A stretch of 64,000 nucleotides of DNA from Delphinus delphis (taxonomy: Eukaryota; Chordata; Mammalia; Artiodactyla; Delphinidae), in contig NC_082689.1 of assembly GCF_949987515.2 (NCBI RefSeq), positions 99,176,957-99,240,956 of the forward strand, written 5' to 3'. The notes under the pieces are model-generated. The model searched no databases, was not told the DNA's origin, and saw nothing but the letters and a program-made list of their open reading frames with translations. Numbering within the stretch: the first letter of the stretch is position 1; the number at the start of each line of letters is the position of its first letter. Made by a program: the position numbers and the translations under genes. Shown in pieces: positions 35,577 through 46,754 of this stretch.

Positions 35577-35768
35577 CAACCACCACCACCATCATCACCA
35601 CCATCACCATCATCACCATCACCATCATCACCACCATCACCATCACCATCATCACCATCATCACCATCATCCCCATCATCACCATCACCATCATCACCAT
35701 CACCATCATCACCACCATCACCATCACCACCATCACCATCATCACCATCACCATCCTCCTCCTCCTCC
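35577..35768. repeat. (ATC/ACC)n trinucleotide array
   Basis: About 190 bases of interspersed CAT and CAC triplets. On the minus strand the array opens a frame made almost only of Met and Val (35530-35778), which is a by-product of the repeat and not a gene. Confidence 0.97.
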
Positions 35769-35864
35769 AGTCTGGCACTATGCTAATTGCTTTATGTCTT
35801 TATCTTTAATCCTCACAGCAACCTTTGAGGGAGGTGTTACTATTCTTCTTCTTTCTTTTCTTCT

Positions 35865-37725
35865 TAAAAAAAAATTGGATAGAATTCATAAATCATAAAA
35901 TTCACCCTTTTAAAATGCACGTTTCTGTGGTTTAGTATATTTCAGAGTTGTACAACCATCATCCCTATCTGATTCCAGAACATTTTATCACCCAAAAGAA
36001 ACCCTGTACCTATTAGCAGCCACTGCTTATTCTTTCCTACCCCATAGACCCTGGTAACAACTAGTCTACTTTCTGTCTCTTTAGGTTGCTTATTCTGGAT
36101 GTTTCCTATAAATGGAATCATACAGTATGTAAACCTTTGTGACTGGCATCTGTCACTTAGCATAATGTTTTCAAGGTTCATCTACGTTGTAGTGTGTATC
36201 AGTACTTCATTCCTTTTTATGGCTGAATAAAATTCCATTGTATGAATACACCATATTTTGTTTATCCACTCATTGATGGGTGTTTTTCTTTGTTATTATT
36301 ATGAACGGTGCTGATAGGAACATTAATGTACAAGTTTTTGCATTGACATATACTTTCAATTTTCTTGGGTATATACCTAGGAGGGGATTTGCTGAATCAT
36401 ATGGTAATTCCATGTTTTTTCATGTGCTTATTGGCCATTTTTATACTTCTTTGGAGAAATGTCTATTCAAATAATTTTCCAGTTTGTAATTGGGCTATTT
36501 ATTTTTTATTGTTGAATCGTACTAGTTCTTTATATTTTCTGTATACTGGACCTTCATCAGGTATGTAATTTACAATTATTTTTTCCCATTCTGTGGAATG
36601 TTTTTTCATTTTCTTTATAGTATCCTTTGAGCATAAAATTTTTTAATTTTGATGACATTATTTTATCTTTTCTTTCTTTTGTTGCTTCTGCTTCTAGTGT
36701 CATGTCTAAGAAACACTGTCTGATCCAAGATCACAAAGATATACTCCTATGTTTTTTCCTAAGTGTTTCATAGTTTTTAACACATATTTTGATCTTTGAT
36801 ACATTTTGATATATTTTTTAAGATCATGTGTATATAATTTTTGTATATGGTGTGACGTTGGGCTCCAATTTCATTCTTTTGTATAAGAATATTCAGTTGT
36901 CTTAGCCCTATTTTTGAGAAGAGATTTTCCCATTGAATTATCTTGGCAATTGGTGAAAGTCAACTGTCTATAAATGTCTGTATTTATTTCTGGATTCTGA
37001 ATTCTATTTCATTAATCTATCTGTCTATCATTATGCCAGTATACAGCAGTGTTGATTACTGTAGCTTCATCATAAGTTTTGAAATTGGGAAGTGTGAGTC
37101 CTCCGAATTTGTTCTTTTTTTAAAGATTGTTTTAGCTATTCTGGATCCCTTGCATTTCTATATGAATTTTAAGATGAGCTTGGTCAATTTCTCAAAAAAG
37201 CAAGATTTTGATAGGGATTGTGTTGAATCTGTAGATCAATTTGAGGGGGTATTGCTATTTTAGTAATGTCTTCTGGTCCATGAACCTGGGATGTTTTTAT
37301 TTATTTAAGTGTTCCTTAATTTTTTCAACTGTATTCTGTAGTTTTCAGTGTAAATTTTTTTCACTTTTTGGTTAAATTTATTTTAAAATATTTTTGATGC
37401 TATTGGAAATGGAATTGTTTTCTTAATTTGTTTTTTGGGGATTGTTCATAGCTAGTATATAGAAATACTATTGATTTAGTACATTGATCTTGTATTCTGT
37501 AACCTTGTTGAACTCATTTATTAGTTCTAGTACTCTTTTGATTTTGTGGATTCCTTAAGATTTTCTATATGCAAAATCATATAATGTACAAAAGGAGATA
37601 GTTTTACTTCTTTTCGAATATGGATGGCCTTTTATTTCGATTTTTTGCCTAATATTCTTAGCTGGACCTCCAGTATAATGTTGAATAGAAATGGTGAGAG
37701 CTGACACTCTTGTCAGACTCACCAA
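35865..37725 (-). mobile_element. Old L1, 5'-truncated: ORF2 3' part and 3' UTR
   Basis: Antisense L1 with 3' UTR at the left (AAAATTCACCCTTTTAAAATG, ACAACCATCATCCCTATCTGATTCCAGAACATTTT), then the classic L1 ORF2 antisense phrases TTTTTATGGCTGAATAAAATTCCATTGTATG, TGCTGAATCATATGGTAATTCC, GATTACTGTAGCTTCATCATAAGTTTTG and GTTGAATAGAAATGGTGAGAGC. Frames are thoroughly broken, so it is older than the L1 at 1-4409. Confidence 0.9.
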
Positions 37726-37726
37726 A

Positions 37727-38010
37727 ACCTTTTAGCTTGGTCACCGAGCCATACTGTGTCATAACTTATATATATAAGTTATATATATGGGGTTGCTACA
37801 TAAGTATATATTATATATAATAATATAATTATGTATATGTATGTCTTATGGATTTGTATTATTGACTCCAAAGAGCTCTACCAGCTTGGACAGCAATGTT
37901 TTTCTGGGAAAATAAGCTTGCATTTCTTACTAATAGTGAGCAAGAATTTCCTCTAGCTCCAAGCTGCTGAGGATAAGACTCATAATGGAAGGCAAGGACT
38001 GGGGAGTGTT
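37727..38010. repeat. Unclassified ancient repeat, copy A (with AT expansion)
   Basis: Matches copy B at 39930-40140: shared TTGTATTATTGACTCC/CTGTATTATTGACCCC, GCTCTACC/GCTCTGCC, AAGAATTTCCTCTAGCTCCAAGCTGCTGA/AGGATTTCCTCTAGTTCCAAGTTGCTGA and the final GACTGGGGAG/GGCTGGGG. An AT-rich expansion at about 37757-37845 interrupts it and includes a 22-base perfect palindrome at 37761-37782. Confidence 0.65.
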
Positions 38011-38019
38011 TGTTTGTTT

Positions 38020-38400
38020 GTCTGTTTTATTGTGCACATATCATGTATATATACAGTCAGGCATAGTTTTGTTACTTGGTTGCATTGTATTACTAGTTTA
38101 TATATTAATATATAAAATTTATATATTCACAAAATTATCTATTTCTCAGTTAAAACCCTTTCCCCTCTCTTCCTGTTCTTCCCCCATGGAGTCAACTCTG
38201 AAACATGCAAGAGAAACTGTAAGGAATTGTACTCAAGAAAACATGTGAGAAACCTATGATAGCTTTTTATATGTATAGTGACCATATAATTTGTAATTAA
38301 TGAGCACAGTTTTGAGAGTGAAAGGGGAAATCAGTAATAATTAAGAGGCAGCAGACGAAAGCTAAGACTGGCTGAGGAAAACTGAGACATAAGCTCATGC
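38020..38400. other. A/T-rich stretch without recognised genes
   Basis: Nothing recognised before the DNA transposon that starts at 38403. Confidence 0.4.
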
Positions 38401-38402
38401 TA

Positions 38403-39372
38403 CAGTAAGTCCCCTACATACAAATGAGTTCCGTTCCAAGACCGCGTTCGTAAGTTCAATTTGTTCGTGAGTCCAACAAAGGTAGCCTAGGTACCCAACT
38501 AACACAATCGGCTATATAGTACTGTACTGTAATGGGTTTAAAATACTTTTCACACAAATAATACATAAAAAACAAACACAAAAAATAAAGAAAATATTTT
38601 TAATCTTACAATACAATACCTTGAAAAGTACAGTAGTACAGTGCAACAGCTGGCATCCAGGGGCTGGCATCGCGTGAACAGGCAAGAAGAGTTACTGACT
38701 GGAGGAGGGAGAGGTGGTGGGAGATGGTAGCGCTGAAGGATCCTCAGCAATAGGAGATGGAGGGCAAGCTGCAGTGTCACTCACGCCTGACGTGGATGGC
38801 ACAGGTCTGGTTCCTTGCTGGATTCAATTCTATCTACCCTCTTGAAAAAACGATCCAGAGATGTCTAGGTGGTAGCTCTTTTTTTCTCGGCATAGATGAC
38901 AAGGTAGCACTGGATTGCATTCTGAACGGCTGCTGCAAACTTCGTGTACCATTCTACATTCAGGTCCTGTACCTCAAAAACTAACAGTGCCTCCTCAAAT
39001 AAAGAAAATCCCCTTGCTATTTCCTGTGTCATGAACCTCTTCAGTTCTTCAGTTACCTCTTCCTCTTGTCTCTCTTCGTCCTTCCTCTGGGCCTCCAATT
39101 CCTGGCGCTTCTTAACAGCACCAGCTACATCACTGCTGCTTTTACGTTTGCTTCCAGACATCCTGGGCTTGAAACAAAGATACTTACTGTACTACTGTAT
39201 TCTATACAGTACTGTACAGTAAAGCACACAAAAGCACAACCACTTGTAGAGGATGCACGCATGTGACAACGTATGCCAGACACATGAACTAATTTACATG
39301 ATTGGACACGTGAACGCACGTTCGCCTCTTTGGAAGCTCTCAACTTGAAGGTTCATATGTAGGGACTTACTG
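38403..39372 (-). mobile_element. Tigger-like (Tc1/mariner superfamily) DNA transposon, internally deleted
   Basis: Terminal inverted repeats CAGTAAGTCCCCTACATA (left) and, in reverse complement, CAGTAAGTCCCTACATA (right) match apart from one base. Each end is flanked by TA, the target duplication of this superfamily (38401-38402 and 39373-39374). At about 970 bp it is much shorter than an autonomous Tigger and carries only a small remnant of the transposase. Subterminal CAGTACTGTACAGTA-type repeats (38518-38530 and 39190-39222) are typical transposon end structure. Confidence 0.85.
38779..39161 (-). pseudogene. Transposase remnant: N-terminus joined in frame to C-terminus
   Basis: From ATG at 39161 the frame reads a basic N-terminus (SKRKSSSDVAGAVKKRQ), like the start of Tigger/jerky-type transposases just before the DNA-binding helix-turn-helix. 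It passes at once into a charged region and a C-terminal block (LARGFSLF-like ARGFSLFEEAL, AEKKRATT, then TSLDRFFKR). The helix-turn-helix and the DDE catalytic core are absent, so the middle was deleted without losing frame. A stop at 38865-38867 then interrupts ATT*TSLDRFFKR, probably a CAG-to-TAG change. No catalytic function is possible. Family recognition is by motif; confidence is moderate. Confidence 0.65.
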
Positions 39373-39374
39373 TA

Positions 39375-39925
39375 CTTAGAAGAGAAGATAATAAAACATG
39401 TTTTTTAATATCTACTTTATACTTTGATTTGAACACCAAATGCCATCAATATATAGCACGTGTCTTATTATACCGACCCCTGTTGTCTGATGAAACGTGA
39501 GTCTAGAATCACATTCTAGCTTATGTCCTTCTAAAGAAGCGTTTCCAGGAGTGGTTCAATGTGCTCTTTTGCAAAACAGCATTAGCCATGAGTATGTTCT
39601 TCGGGTAATGTGATGCACTGACTTGGCATCTCAGTCAGTGATAGGAGGCACTTTTCTCTTTTTTGAGGAAATGTCCTGTCTTGACCTGAGGCTCATGTAG
39701 TGCACAGGCCTCTGCTAAAGCAGATTGTTTTTCTGGACCAGATCACAAGCCAGGATTTTAAACTTGTGAAAATGCATAATAATTTGTCCTCCTGCATGTC
39801 TGGAGTCTGAATTGATGGTTCTCATTTAACCACCAGCACAGATCACAGGCGGTACCCAACTCACCAGTGTGAGGAATTCCTAACATTCATCAGAAAGTTG
39901 GATGTTTGGCACTAGGGTTGATTTT
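39375..39925. other. Stretch without recognised genes or repeats
   Basis: Nothing recognised. Confidence 0.4.
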
Positions 39926-39929
39926 CCTC

Positions 39930-40140
39930 ACAAAAACAGCGACAATTAGGTTCCCAGGTTTGTCAACAGAGCCTTGAACACCCCAAGTGTGCTGTATTAT
40001 TGACCCCATATTGTCCTCACAGTGCTCTGCCGGCCCTGTTTGGACCACAAAGTTTTCTGTGAAAATGTGAGCGAGGATTTCCTCTAGTTCCAAGTTGCTG
40101 ATGGCAAGGCTTGTGGTTTGGGGCTGGGGTTTGGGGAAGG
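39930..40140. repeat. Unclassified ancient repeat, copy B
   Basis: Partner of the copy at 37727-38010, in the same orientation, diverged but alignable along its length. It is interrupted at the right by a MaLR LTR a few bases further on. The family is not recognised. Confidence 0.6.
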
Positions 40141-40163
40141 CAGGACAGTGGGGTCTAGGGTGC

Positions 40164-40669
40164 TGTATTAGTTTCCTATTGCTGCTGTAGGAAATTACCA
40201 CAAACTTAGTGGCCTAAAGGCACACAAATTTACTGTCTTACAGTTCTAGAGATCAGAAGTCCTTCGTGGGTCTCAATGGGCTAAAATCAAGGTGCCTGCA
40301 GGGCTGCATTCCTTCTGGAGGCTCTAGGGAAGAATCTGTTTCCTTGCCTTTTCCAGCTTCTAGAGGCTGCCCACGTTCCTTGTCTCATGGCTCTCCTTCT
40401 CCATCTTCAAATCCTGCGGCGGTAAGTCCGTCTCATGCTGCCATCTCGCTGGGTCTCTCTTCTCCCTCCCTCTTCCACTTCCAAAGACCAAAGTGAGTAC
40501 ATTGGGCCTACCTGGGTAATCCAGATTCATCTCCCCATGTCAACGTCAGTTGAGTAGCAACCTCAGTTCCATCTGCAACCTTCATTCCCCTTTGCCATAT
40601 AAAGTAACATATTCACAGGTTCCAGGGATTCGGTCACAGACATCTTTGAGGGGCCGTTATTCTGCCACA
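40164..40669 (-). mobile_element. MaLR-type LTR, solo
   Basis: Reads TGTATTAGTTTCCTATTGCTGCTGTAGGAAATTACCACAAACTTAGTGG, GGTCTCAATGGGCTAAAATCAAGGTG, CTTTTCCAGCTTCTAGAGGC, ACATTGGGCCTACCTGGGTAATCCAG, and ends TTTGAGGGGCCGTTATTCTGCCACA. This is the reverse complement of an ERVL-MaLR LTR. Confidence 0.82.
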
Positions 40670-40679
40670 GGTAACCAGG

Positions 40680-42510
40680 AGTAAGGGGGTCCATCCGAGT
40701 GTCACATTCAGTTAATTGCTAAGTTTTATTGATAGTATTTTGGAACTCCCAACAGAAACACCCTTATCTTTTACATCTCCCTAGCTGTTTTCCTTACGGC
40801 CTCTCACATGTAATGCTTTTCTAATACATTAATAGCTACAGAAGTCCAGCTTTTAGAAAGAGTAAAAATGATTGAGCCACTGAAGTGACCTGGGCAGGCC
40901 TCATGGAGGGGGCTGGCCTTAGGGAAGATGATGAATGTACAGGACAGGTTTCCAGAAGGGATATCTTGGGACAAATGTAAAGATTTCAAGTTATTAGGAA
41001 TGGCTAGGGATAGGTGGTGAGAAGAAAGGGTCGTGTTGGGGAAGCCACATCAAGGAAGGGGATGATTCGAGAGCCTCCTGAGTTCCAGCCTGACTATGGG
41101 TTTGTGTAAACATACAGATTGGCCTTCTGCAAGAGCGTAAGATTGGGCCACGTCCTGGCCAGCCTGATCCTGCCGGTGAGGAGGAACTGTGAGGCCCTGA
41201 TACTGCTCTGCTCTGCCCCTCAGACGTGGGATGGAAATGAATCGTGAATCTTCAGTTTCACCAAGAGCCTGCTTTGTAAACCAGTTTGAGGCCCACGCTC
41301 TTTGCAGCATCTCATTCAAAGAAATTCAGGTCCAGCATCTAATAATACTTGAAAAGCAGTTTAAATCTTGACTTCAGTCTTGAGAAAATGCCAAAGAGGG
41401 CACCAAATTTTCAAAGCCCCGTTGCCTTTCCTTACATCTCTTTGACTCCCATACAAAGATCGGCCTCCCCGCTCCTGCTTCCACTCTAATGACTCAGGTC
41501 ACAGGGACTTCTTTGCTTCCTTGTCTGTTTCACTCTCTTTCCTGTTTCTGTTCAATTTGGTGAAAGTCCAGCTAGGCTCTTGCTTCACGATCCAGGAAAG
41601 CAAAGGCAGGTTCTCCTCTGTGGGTGGCAGGGGGATGGGCTCTTGACACTCATACTCGTTTTTCCTGTCGCATTTAGTTATTTCAGCCAAGGTAGAGAGC
41701 AGGGAGGCGAGGGCTGGCGGGAACGCAAGGCCATGGGCAGGGCGGTCCCCAGGCGGCTGTGGCCTTCTCCCTGCTAATGGAATCGGTGTCGTGAAGCAGC
41801 GAGGGCTCCACAAGAGCGGAACCGAAGCTGGCACCCGCGGGGCTGCAGGAAGAGGCAGAATCTTGCTGGGGTTTCATTTAAATGGATGCATTTTACAAAT
41901 ATTGGATTTTAGCTCACTCAAGAAACAATTAAACTCCAAATCGGGTTGTACATATTAAATCATAACAGTGGGGAGGCAAATGCAGAGGTGCTTAGCGGAT
42001 TTAAGAATTAATAGAACAGAAATTGGTACCGTGAAATTAGCGCCTCGTCCATCTAATCGAATGGTGCATTTACCCACAGTGCCAAAATAGATACAGTTAG
42101 GCATAGCACTTATCTTTCCTGTGGCACCTGATGGCTGGAGGTCTTAAAGAACTTTTCAAATTACCCTTCTAAAGTAATTAAATCTCTGCCTGGAGGTAGG
42201 GGGAAGAAGAAGAAGCCATCCGTAAAATAAAATGCAAAGACTCTCGCTTTTCCTGTCGCTTTGTAATGCTGGCAGGCTGGTTTCTTTCTCTGTCCACACG
42301 TGCATTTTCGTGGAGCTGCCGGGTGACCACCAGCATTGGGTTGGTCTTCCTTGGGGCCACTGTATGGAATCTTGCCCGCCAGTTCTTCTAGAAGTGACTG
42401 CCTCTTCTGATCTATTGAAATCCTTAATACGTGGAAGTAAATGCTAAGTACCTTGTATTATTAGTAGACTGAGCTCCACAATCAGGTTCTTGTCTTTTGG
42501 GGAGTATGGG
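40680..42510. other. Stretch without genes; A/T-rich block at 41870-42190
   Basis: Frames at 41050-41319 and 41499-41834 (minus) have no splice support and do not resemble any protein I know. The block 41870-42190 looks like conserved non-coding DNA; see findings. Confidence 0.4.
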
Positions 42511-42523
42511 CCATGTCTTTCTT

Positions 42524-42730
42524 TTTTTTTTTTTTTTGCGGTACGCGGGCCTCTCACTGCCGTGGCCTCTCCCGTTGCGGAGCACAGGCTCCGGACGCGC
42601 AGGCTCAGTGGTCATGGCTCACGGGCCCAGCCGCTCCGCGGCATGTGGGATCTTCCCAGACCGGGGCACGAACCTGTGTCCCCTGCACCGGCAGGCGGAC
42701 TCTCAACCACTGCGCCACCAGGGAAGCCCC
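42524..42730 (-). mobile_element. CHR-type SINE, short form
   Basis: Poly-T, GTACGCGGGCCTCTCACTGCC, head CACCAGGGAAGCCC. Target duplication ATGTCTTTCTT (42513-42523) against GTGTCTTTCTT (42732-42742), one difference at the edge. Confidence 0.95.
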
Positions 42731-42744
42731 CGTGTCTTTCTTAT

Positions 42745-44415
42745 ATGTGTTTTGCTTTGTTTTTCCTGCAGCTCCCAGCATGGTGTTTCATACATAGCTG
42801 GTGCCAGGAGGAATATTAAAAATATTTAATAACTGACTAGGGCACCAACTGATCAGAACAGATGTTGAGGGCTAACACCCAGTACAGCGATGCCACCATG
42901 AACCCACTAAATGTCAGCCCTGTGGGGTACAGAATTGTTCACTGGCTTATAAAATGGACCCAGGCTGTGACCGGTTCCTTCTTCTGGAGCAGAGGGTATT
43001 GCCAATATGACTAATATAATTGGAAAGTTATAGCATCTTTATTTTACAAGTGGACAGACATTTTAAACTAACTTCCTGAATGATACTGCGGCTTGCAAAC
43101 TGCATTTAAGTTTTGCATGTAACGACAATATGATGACACTGATAATGACAATGCCACACATTTTTATGATTCTTTATAAATTCTTAAAAGAATGTTCCCA
43201 TCTGTGATCTCATTTTATTTTCTTAGCAACTCTGAGATAAATATGACAGATATTAATATTCTCAAATTATAAAGAAATGGAACATCAAAAAGATTATGCT
43301 TTGGATATTGCATCATGTAAATATTCACACACATGCCCCTATGCACACATATGTACATGAACAGACTTACACGTAAAAGGATGATGCCTAGGCTTGGGAA
43401 GCAGATGGTTCAAAGAGATGAAAAGTCCTGGTATTGTTTAAGAATACGTACAGTGCAACACATTGAAAGTTTGGAGGGTGGACAGAAACATTAGGATTCA
43501 TCTCAGGTGGATGAAGCTTCTCACCAGAAGTGTGTTTAGAACAGGAGTTTTGAGAAACTCAAAGAGTGAAGCAACTTCAGGAGTTTGGGGTATATATTTA
43601 TACTTATATAACTGGTTAAAATTTCTCAGTCTAGTACAGGTTACCGTATCCTGGGATCCAACGATAAACTTTCAAAAGGGTCTTTGAATACTCTGAAATT
43701 ATATACGGCACTTTGTATGTATAGATGTGAACTTATCTGGGGAGTGAATCCATGGATTTCATTGAGTTTTCAAAGACTCTGTCATTCAAAATAGTTTAAT
43801 AATCTCTGCTTCAGGGAGTCTCAGTTATTTACCTTAAATGATAAATAGAGTAGCATAAATTAGGGTTTAGGATTAACACAAATAATTTGCAGACTTATAA
43901 TGATGTATGAGTTTAAGTGGTTCGTTAACCTATACACTCTCATGGCAAGAATATACTTATTATCTTTTATTCTAAGTCTTCTTTTCTAGGTTGCTTTGCT
44001 GTTTCTACTATTTCCTGCTTCCTCAATCTCCTTTTCTGGAAGCCTTAATTTTACAATTTTCTGCACCTCTAGGCAATTTCCCTCTTACTATTTAGGGTAT
44101 AAAAGAACTTGAATGACCCCAGGCTCTAGAGAAGGATCGTAAGTTTCTACCACAAGCACCCTCCTGAGTAAATGCCATCACTCAGACCCTCGGATTCTCA
44201 CCTAGACTTTTCTGTCCATATTATGCCCAAGAACTGAATGGTTTGCACATTCTTTCTCTATTACCCAACCTATTAATTTTCTGATCAAGAGTAACTGCTA
44301 CCACATGATTACCTTGTTGGTGACAGTAACATATTGACTCGATTAGCTTTCAAGGGGGAATTAAAAGAGGTTAATGGCCCACATTTGTTTATATCCTGTT
44401 AATAGGTGAGGCTAT
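42745..44415. other. Stretch without recognised genes
   Basis: A weak MIR-like patch lies at 43190-43290 (CCATCTGTGATCTCATTTTATTTTC). Otherwise nothing recognised. Confidence 0.4.
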
Positions 44416-44419
44416 GGGG

Positions 44420-44540
44420 GATTGTGGAAAAGACTGGAAATTAGGGCCTCTGGGTTTCATCCCAGCTCTACCACTGCATGCCCTCTGCCTAACACGTAAC
44501 CTCTTCTCATCTCTGAAATGGCCTCAGTTGTGAGAGGTCC
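44420..44540 (+). mobile_element. Possible MIR fragment
   Basis: GGGTTTCATCCCAGCTCTACCACTGC, TAACACGTAACCTCTTCTCATCTCTGAAATGG resembles MIR in sense; diverged. Confidence 0.45.
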
Positions 44541-44544
44541 TTTC

Positions 44545-45155
44545 TGACATACCATTATACGATTCTTTAATAGGCCACCTGAGCAGATAGAGAATCATTT
44601 TGGAGAGATCTCCAACTCTCAGAGATATTTTGGAGTTTCCAAAATGCTTGCCTCATCTCTCGCTTAATCAGTGGTTTGTGAGAAATCACTGTGGTTATTG
44701 AAGCACAGGGCACCGTTTTTACAGCTTCCATTAAGGAGTGAAGCCAGGCTGCGGCTGCGCTGGCTCAATAAATCATTTGTACTGGGAATGTATTTGTCAG
44801 TTTTTCCGCAGATTGTGTGATTATGGCCTCGTTTTATTTCCAATGCTCATAAGTGGGGATGAGAGCTGACATTTGGTAATTGAAACAGTGTTCTACCTTT
44901 CATAGCACAGTTAGCAGGAAGTGTTAAGAGTTTTATTTCTCTCCAAAGGGTTTTCTCTTGCTGGCTGCCTCCAAGTTCCCAGGGTTTCACACATTCTGCA
45001 CCAGGCGGGCTCTCCAGGACATCGAAGACCACTACCAACAGCTGCTACAAGGTTAAAATCTTTAGAAGAAGGAACAGATTGCAGTTTGCTCCTGAGGGTT
45101 TGTTGAGTTTACGTTTCTGAAATGTTAAGAGACACACAGTATAAGAATTTTGAAC
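44545..45155. other. Stretch without genes; possible conserved block 44690-44890
   Basis: Non-repetitive DNA; see findings for the candidate regulatory block. Confidence 0.4.
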
Positions 45156-45158
45156 ATT

Positions 45159-45280
45159 TTGACTTGTGCCTTTATTTATTTATTTTTATTGAAGTATAGT
45201 TGATTTACAATGTTGTGTTAATATCTGCTGTACAGCAAAGTGATTCCGTTATACATCTATATACATTTTTTTCATATTCT
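45159..45280 (-). mobile_element. 5'-truncated L1 3' end with 17-bp target duplication
   Basis: TTTATTTATTTATTTTTATTGAAGTATAGTTGATTTACAATG is the L1 3' end in reverse. TAAGAATTTTGAACATT is repeated perfectly at 45142-45158 and 45281-45297. Twelve extra bases (TTGACTTGTGCC) lie between the left duplication and the tail. Confidence 0.9.
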
Positions 45281-45394
45281 TAAGAATTTTGAACATTATT
45301 AATGAGTAGAGTTCTTCCTTCTTCAGGTCTGAAGGGAAAGGGTTCTCTTCTTTCCATGATCCTTCTTGCTCGCCGACTCCCACCAGCTCAAGAC

Positions 45395-45535
45395 CAGCAT
45401 CGCTGAGCCCTCACTGTGTGCCAGACCCTGTCAGTATTCATCACAATGACCCTAAGGGGTCCTCAACATAATAGTCTGCACTTTATCGGAGTGTGAGCTG
45501 ATTGGCTCCAAATCAGGAGTCTGCCTTCCCCACTG
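45395..45535 (-). mobile_element. Possible MIR fragment
   Basis: CCTCACTGTGTGCCAGACCCTGTCAGTATTCATCACAATGACCCTAAGG resembles MIR in reverse. Confidence 0.45.
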
Positions 45536-45654
45536 GCACCCCATTGCTTCACATGTTCACATCACTTTTAGATTTCTTTTCTCATTATTGTTAATGCTGT
45601 TCTACCTATAATGGCGTTAGAGTCGACAGCTTTGCCCTACGCCACCTCCTCTCA

Positions 45655-45810
45655 CCCTAATCACACATATCCACACCCACACAGGGACACACGCACAATC
45701 CCTCACACACAGACATCAGCACAGACACATGTGCACATAAACTATCAGAGGCTCTATCGCACGCATATGCACGCACGTGCACACGCACACACTCACACTC
45801 ACACACATTG
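45655..45810. repeat. CA-rich degenerate microsatellite
   Basis: ACACAC/CACGCA/CACTCA units with interruptions. Confidence 0.8.
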
Positions 45811-46230
45811 AAAGTAAAACCCCCAGAGTTTCCATGGTGCAGTTTCCCGAGACTCCTGTTCTCCCTCACCCGGGACTCTGACTCTCTGCTGCTCTAAGTT
45901 GCCCCCCTCTGATCCCTGCTTCTCCCTTCCTGAGCAGTGTAGCCAGCTTCCTGCATCTTCCACCTCCTGCTAAGGATAGAGGTGTGGGGCTGAGAGGTTA
46001 AGGCAAAAGGCTCTGTCTGCATGCCTGTGGGAGTTTTTAGGCAGATAGATGGTTGGGATCAGGGGCGAGGTTGGCTCCAGTACCTGGTAGTGGGGTCATG
46101 TGCTACCGCTGCTGGGCTGACATGGGGACATAAAATCTTCCCCCTCGACACTGTAGGAATGGGGCTGCCCCAGGAACCTGGCGGGGCGGTGCAAGTCTGG
46201 GGAAGTATGGAAAGGGACCCATGGCTAGTT
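45811..46230. other. Stretch without recognised genes or repeats
   Basis: Moderately GC-rich. The long frame that starts at 46021 gains its length by reading into the neighbouring TA repeat, SINE and L1, so it is not a gene. Confidence 0.45.
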
Positions 46231-46286
<56 letters not shown>

Positions 46287-46750
46287 AGTGGTACGTGGGC
46301 CTCTCACTGCTGTGGCCTCTCCCGTTGCGGAGCACAGGCTGCAGACGCGCAGGCTCAGTGGCCATGGCTCACGGGCCCAGCCGCTCCGCGGCATGTGGGA
46401 TCTTCGTGGACCGGGGCACGAACCCGTGTCCCCTGCATCGGCAGGCGGACTCTCAACCACTGCGCCACCAGGGAAGCCCCTATATATTTTTTTTATTAAT
46501 TTTTATTGGAGTAGAGTTGCTTTACAATATTGTGTTTCTACTGTGCAGCAAAGTGAATCAGCTATATGTATATATATATCCCCTCATTTTGGATTTCCTT
46601 CCCGTTTAGGTCACCACAGAGCACTGAGCAGAGTTCCCTGTGCTATACGGTAGGTTCTCATGAGGCATCTATTTTATACATGGTATCAATGGTGTATATG
46701 CGTCCATCGCACTCTTGCTTGCCTCGCCCGTACCGCCTCTCCCGAGGTGC
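46231..46750 (-). mobile_element. CHR-type short SINE inside a TA-rich L1 3' tail
   Basis: 46231-46269 is (TA)n; 46270-46479 is a short-form SINE in reverse (head CACCAGGGAAGCCCC at right); 46482-46750 is a 5'-truncated L1 3' end in reverse (GAGTAGAGTTGCTTTACAATATTGTG, GAGTTCCCTGTGCTATACGGTAGG). The SINE evidently landed in the A/T tail of the older L1; TATATAT occurs on both sides. Confidence 0.9.
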
Positions 46751-46754
46751 CCCG

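Noticed and set aside
35530..35778. Met/Val-only 82-codon frame
   Set aside because: By-product of the ATC/ACC array.
46021..46653. 210-codon open frame, the longest in the window
   Set aside because: It runs through a TA microsatellite, a SINE and an L1 tail; the coding-like part is the SINE read in one frame.
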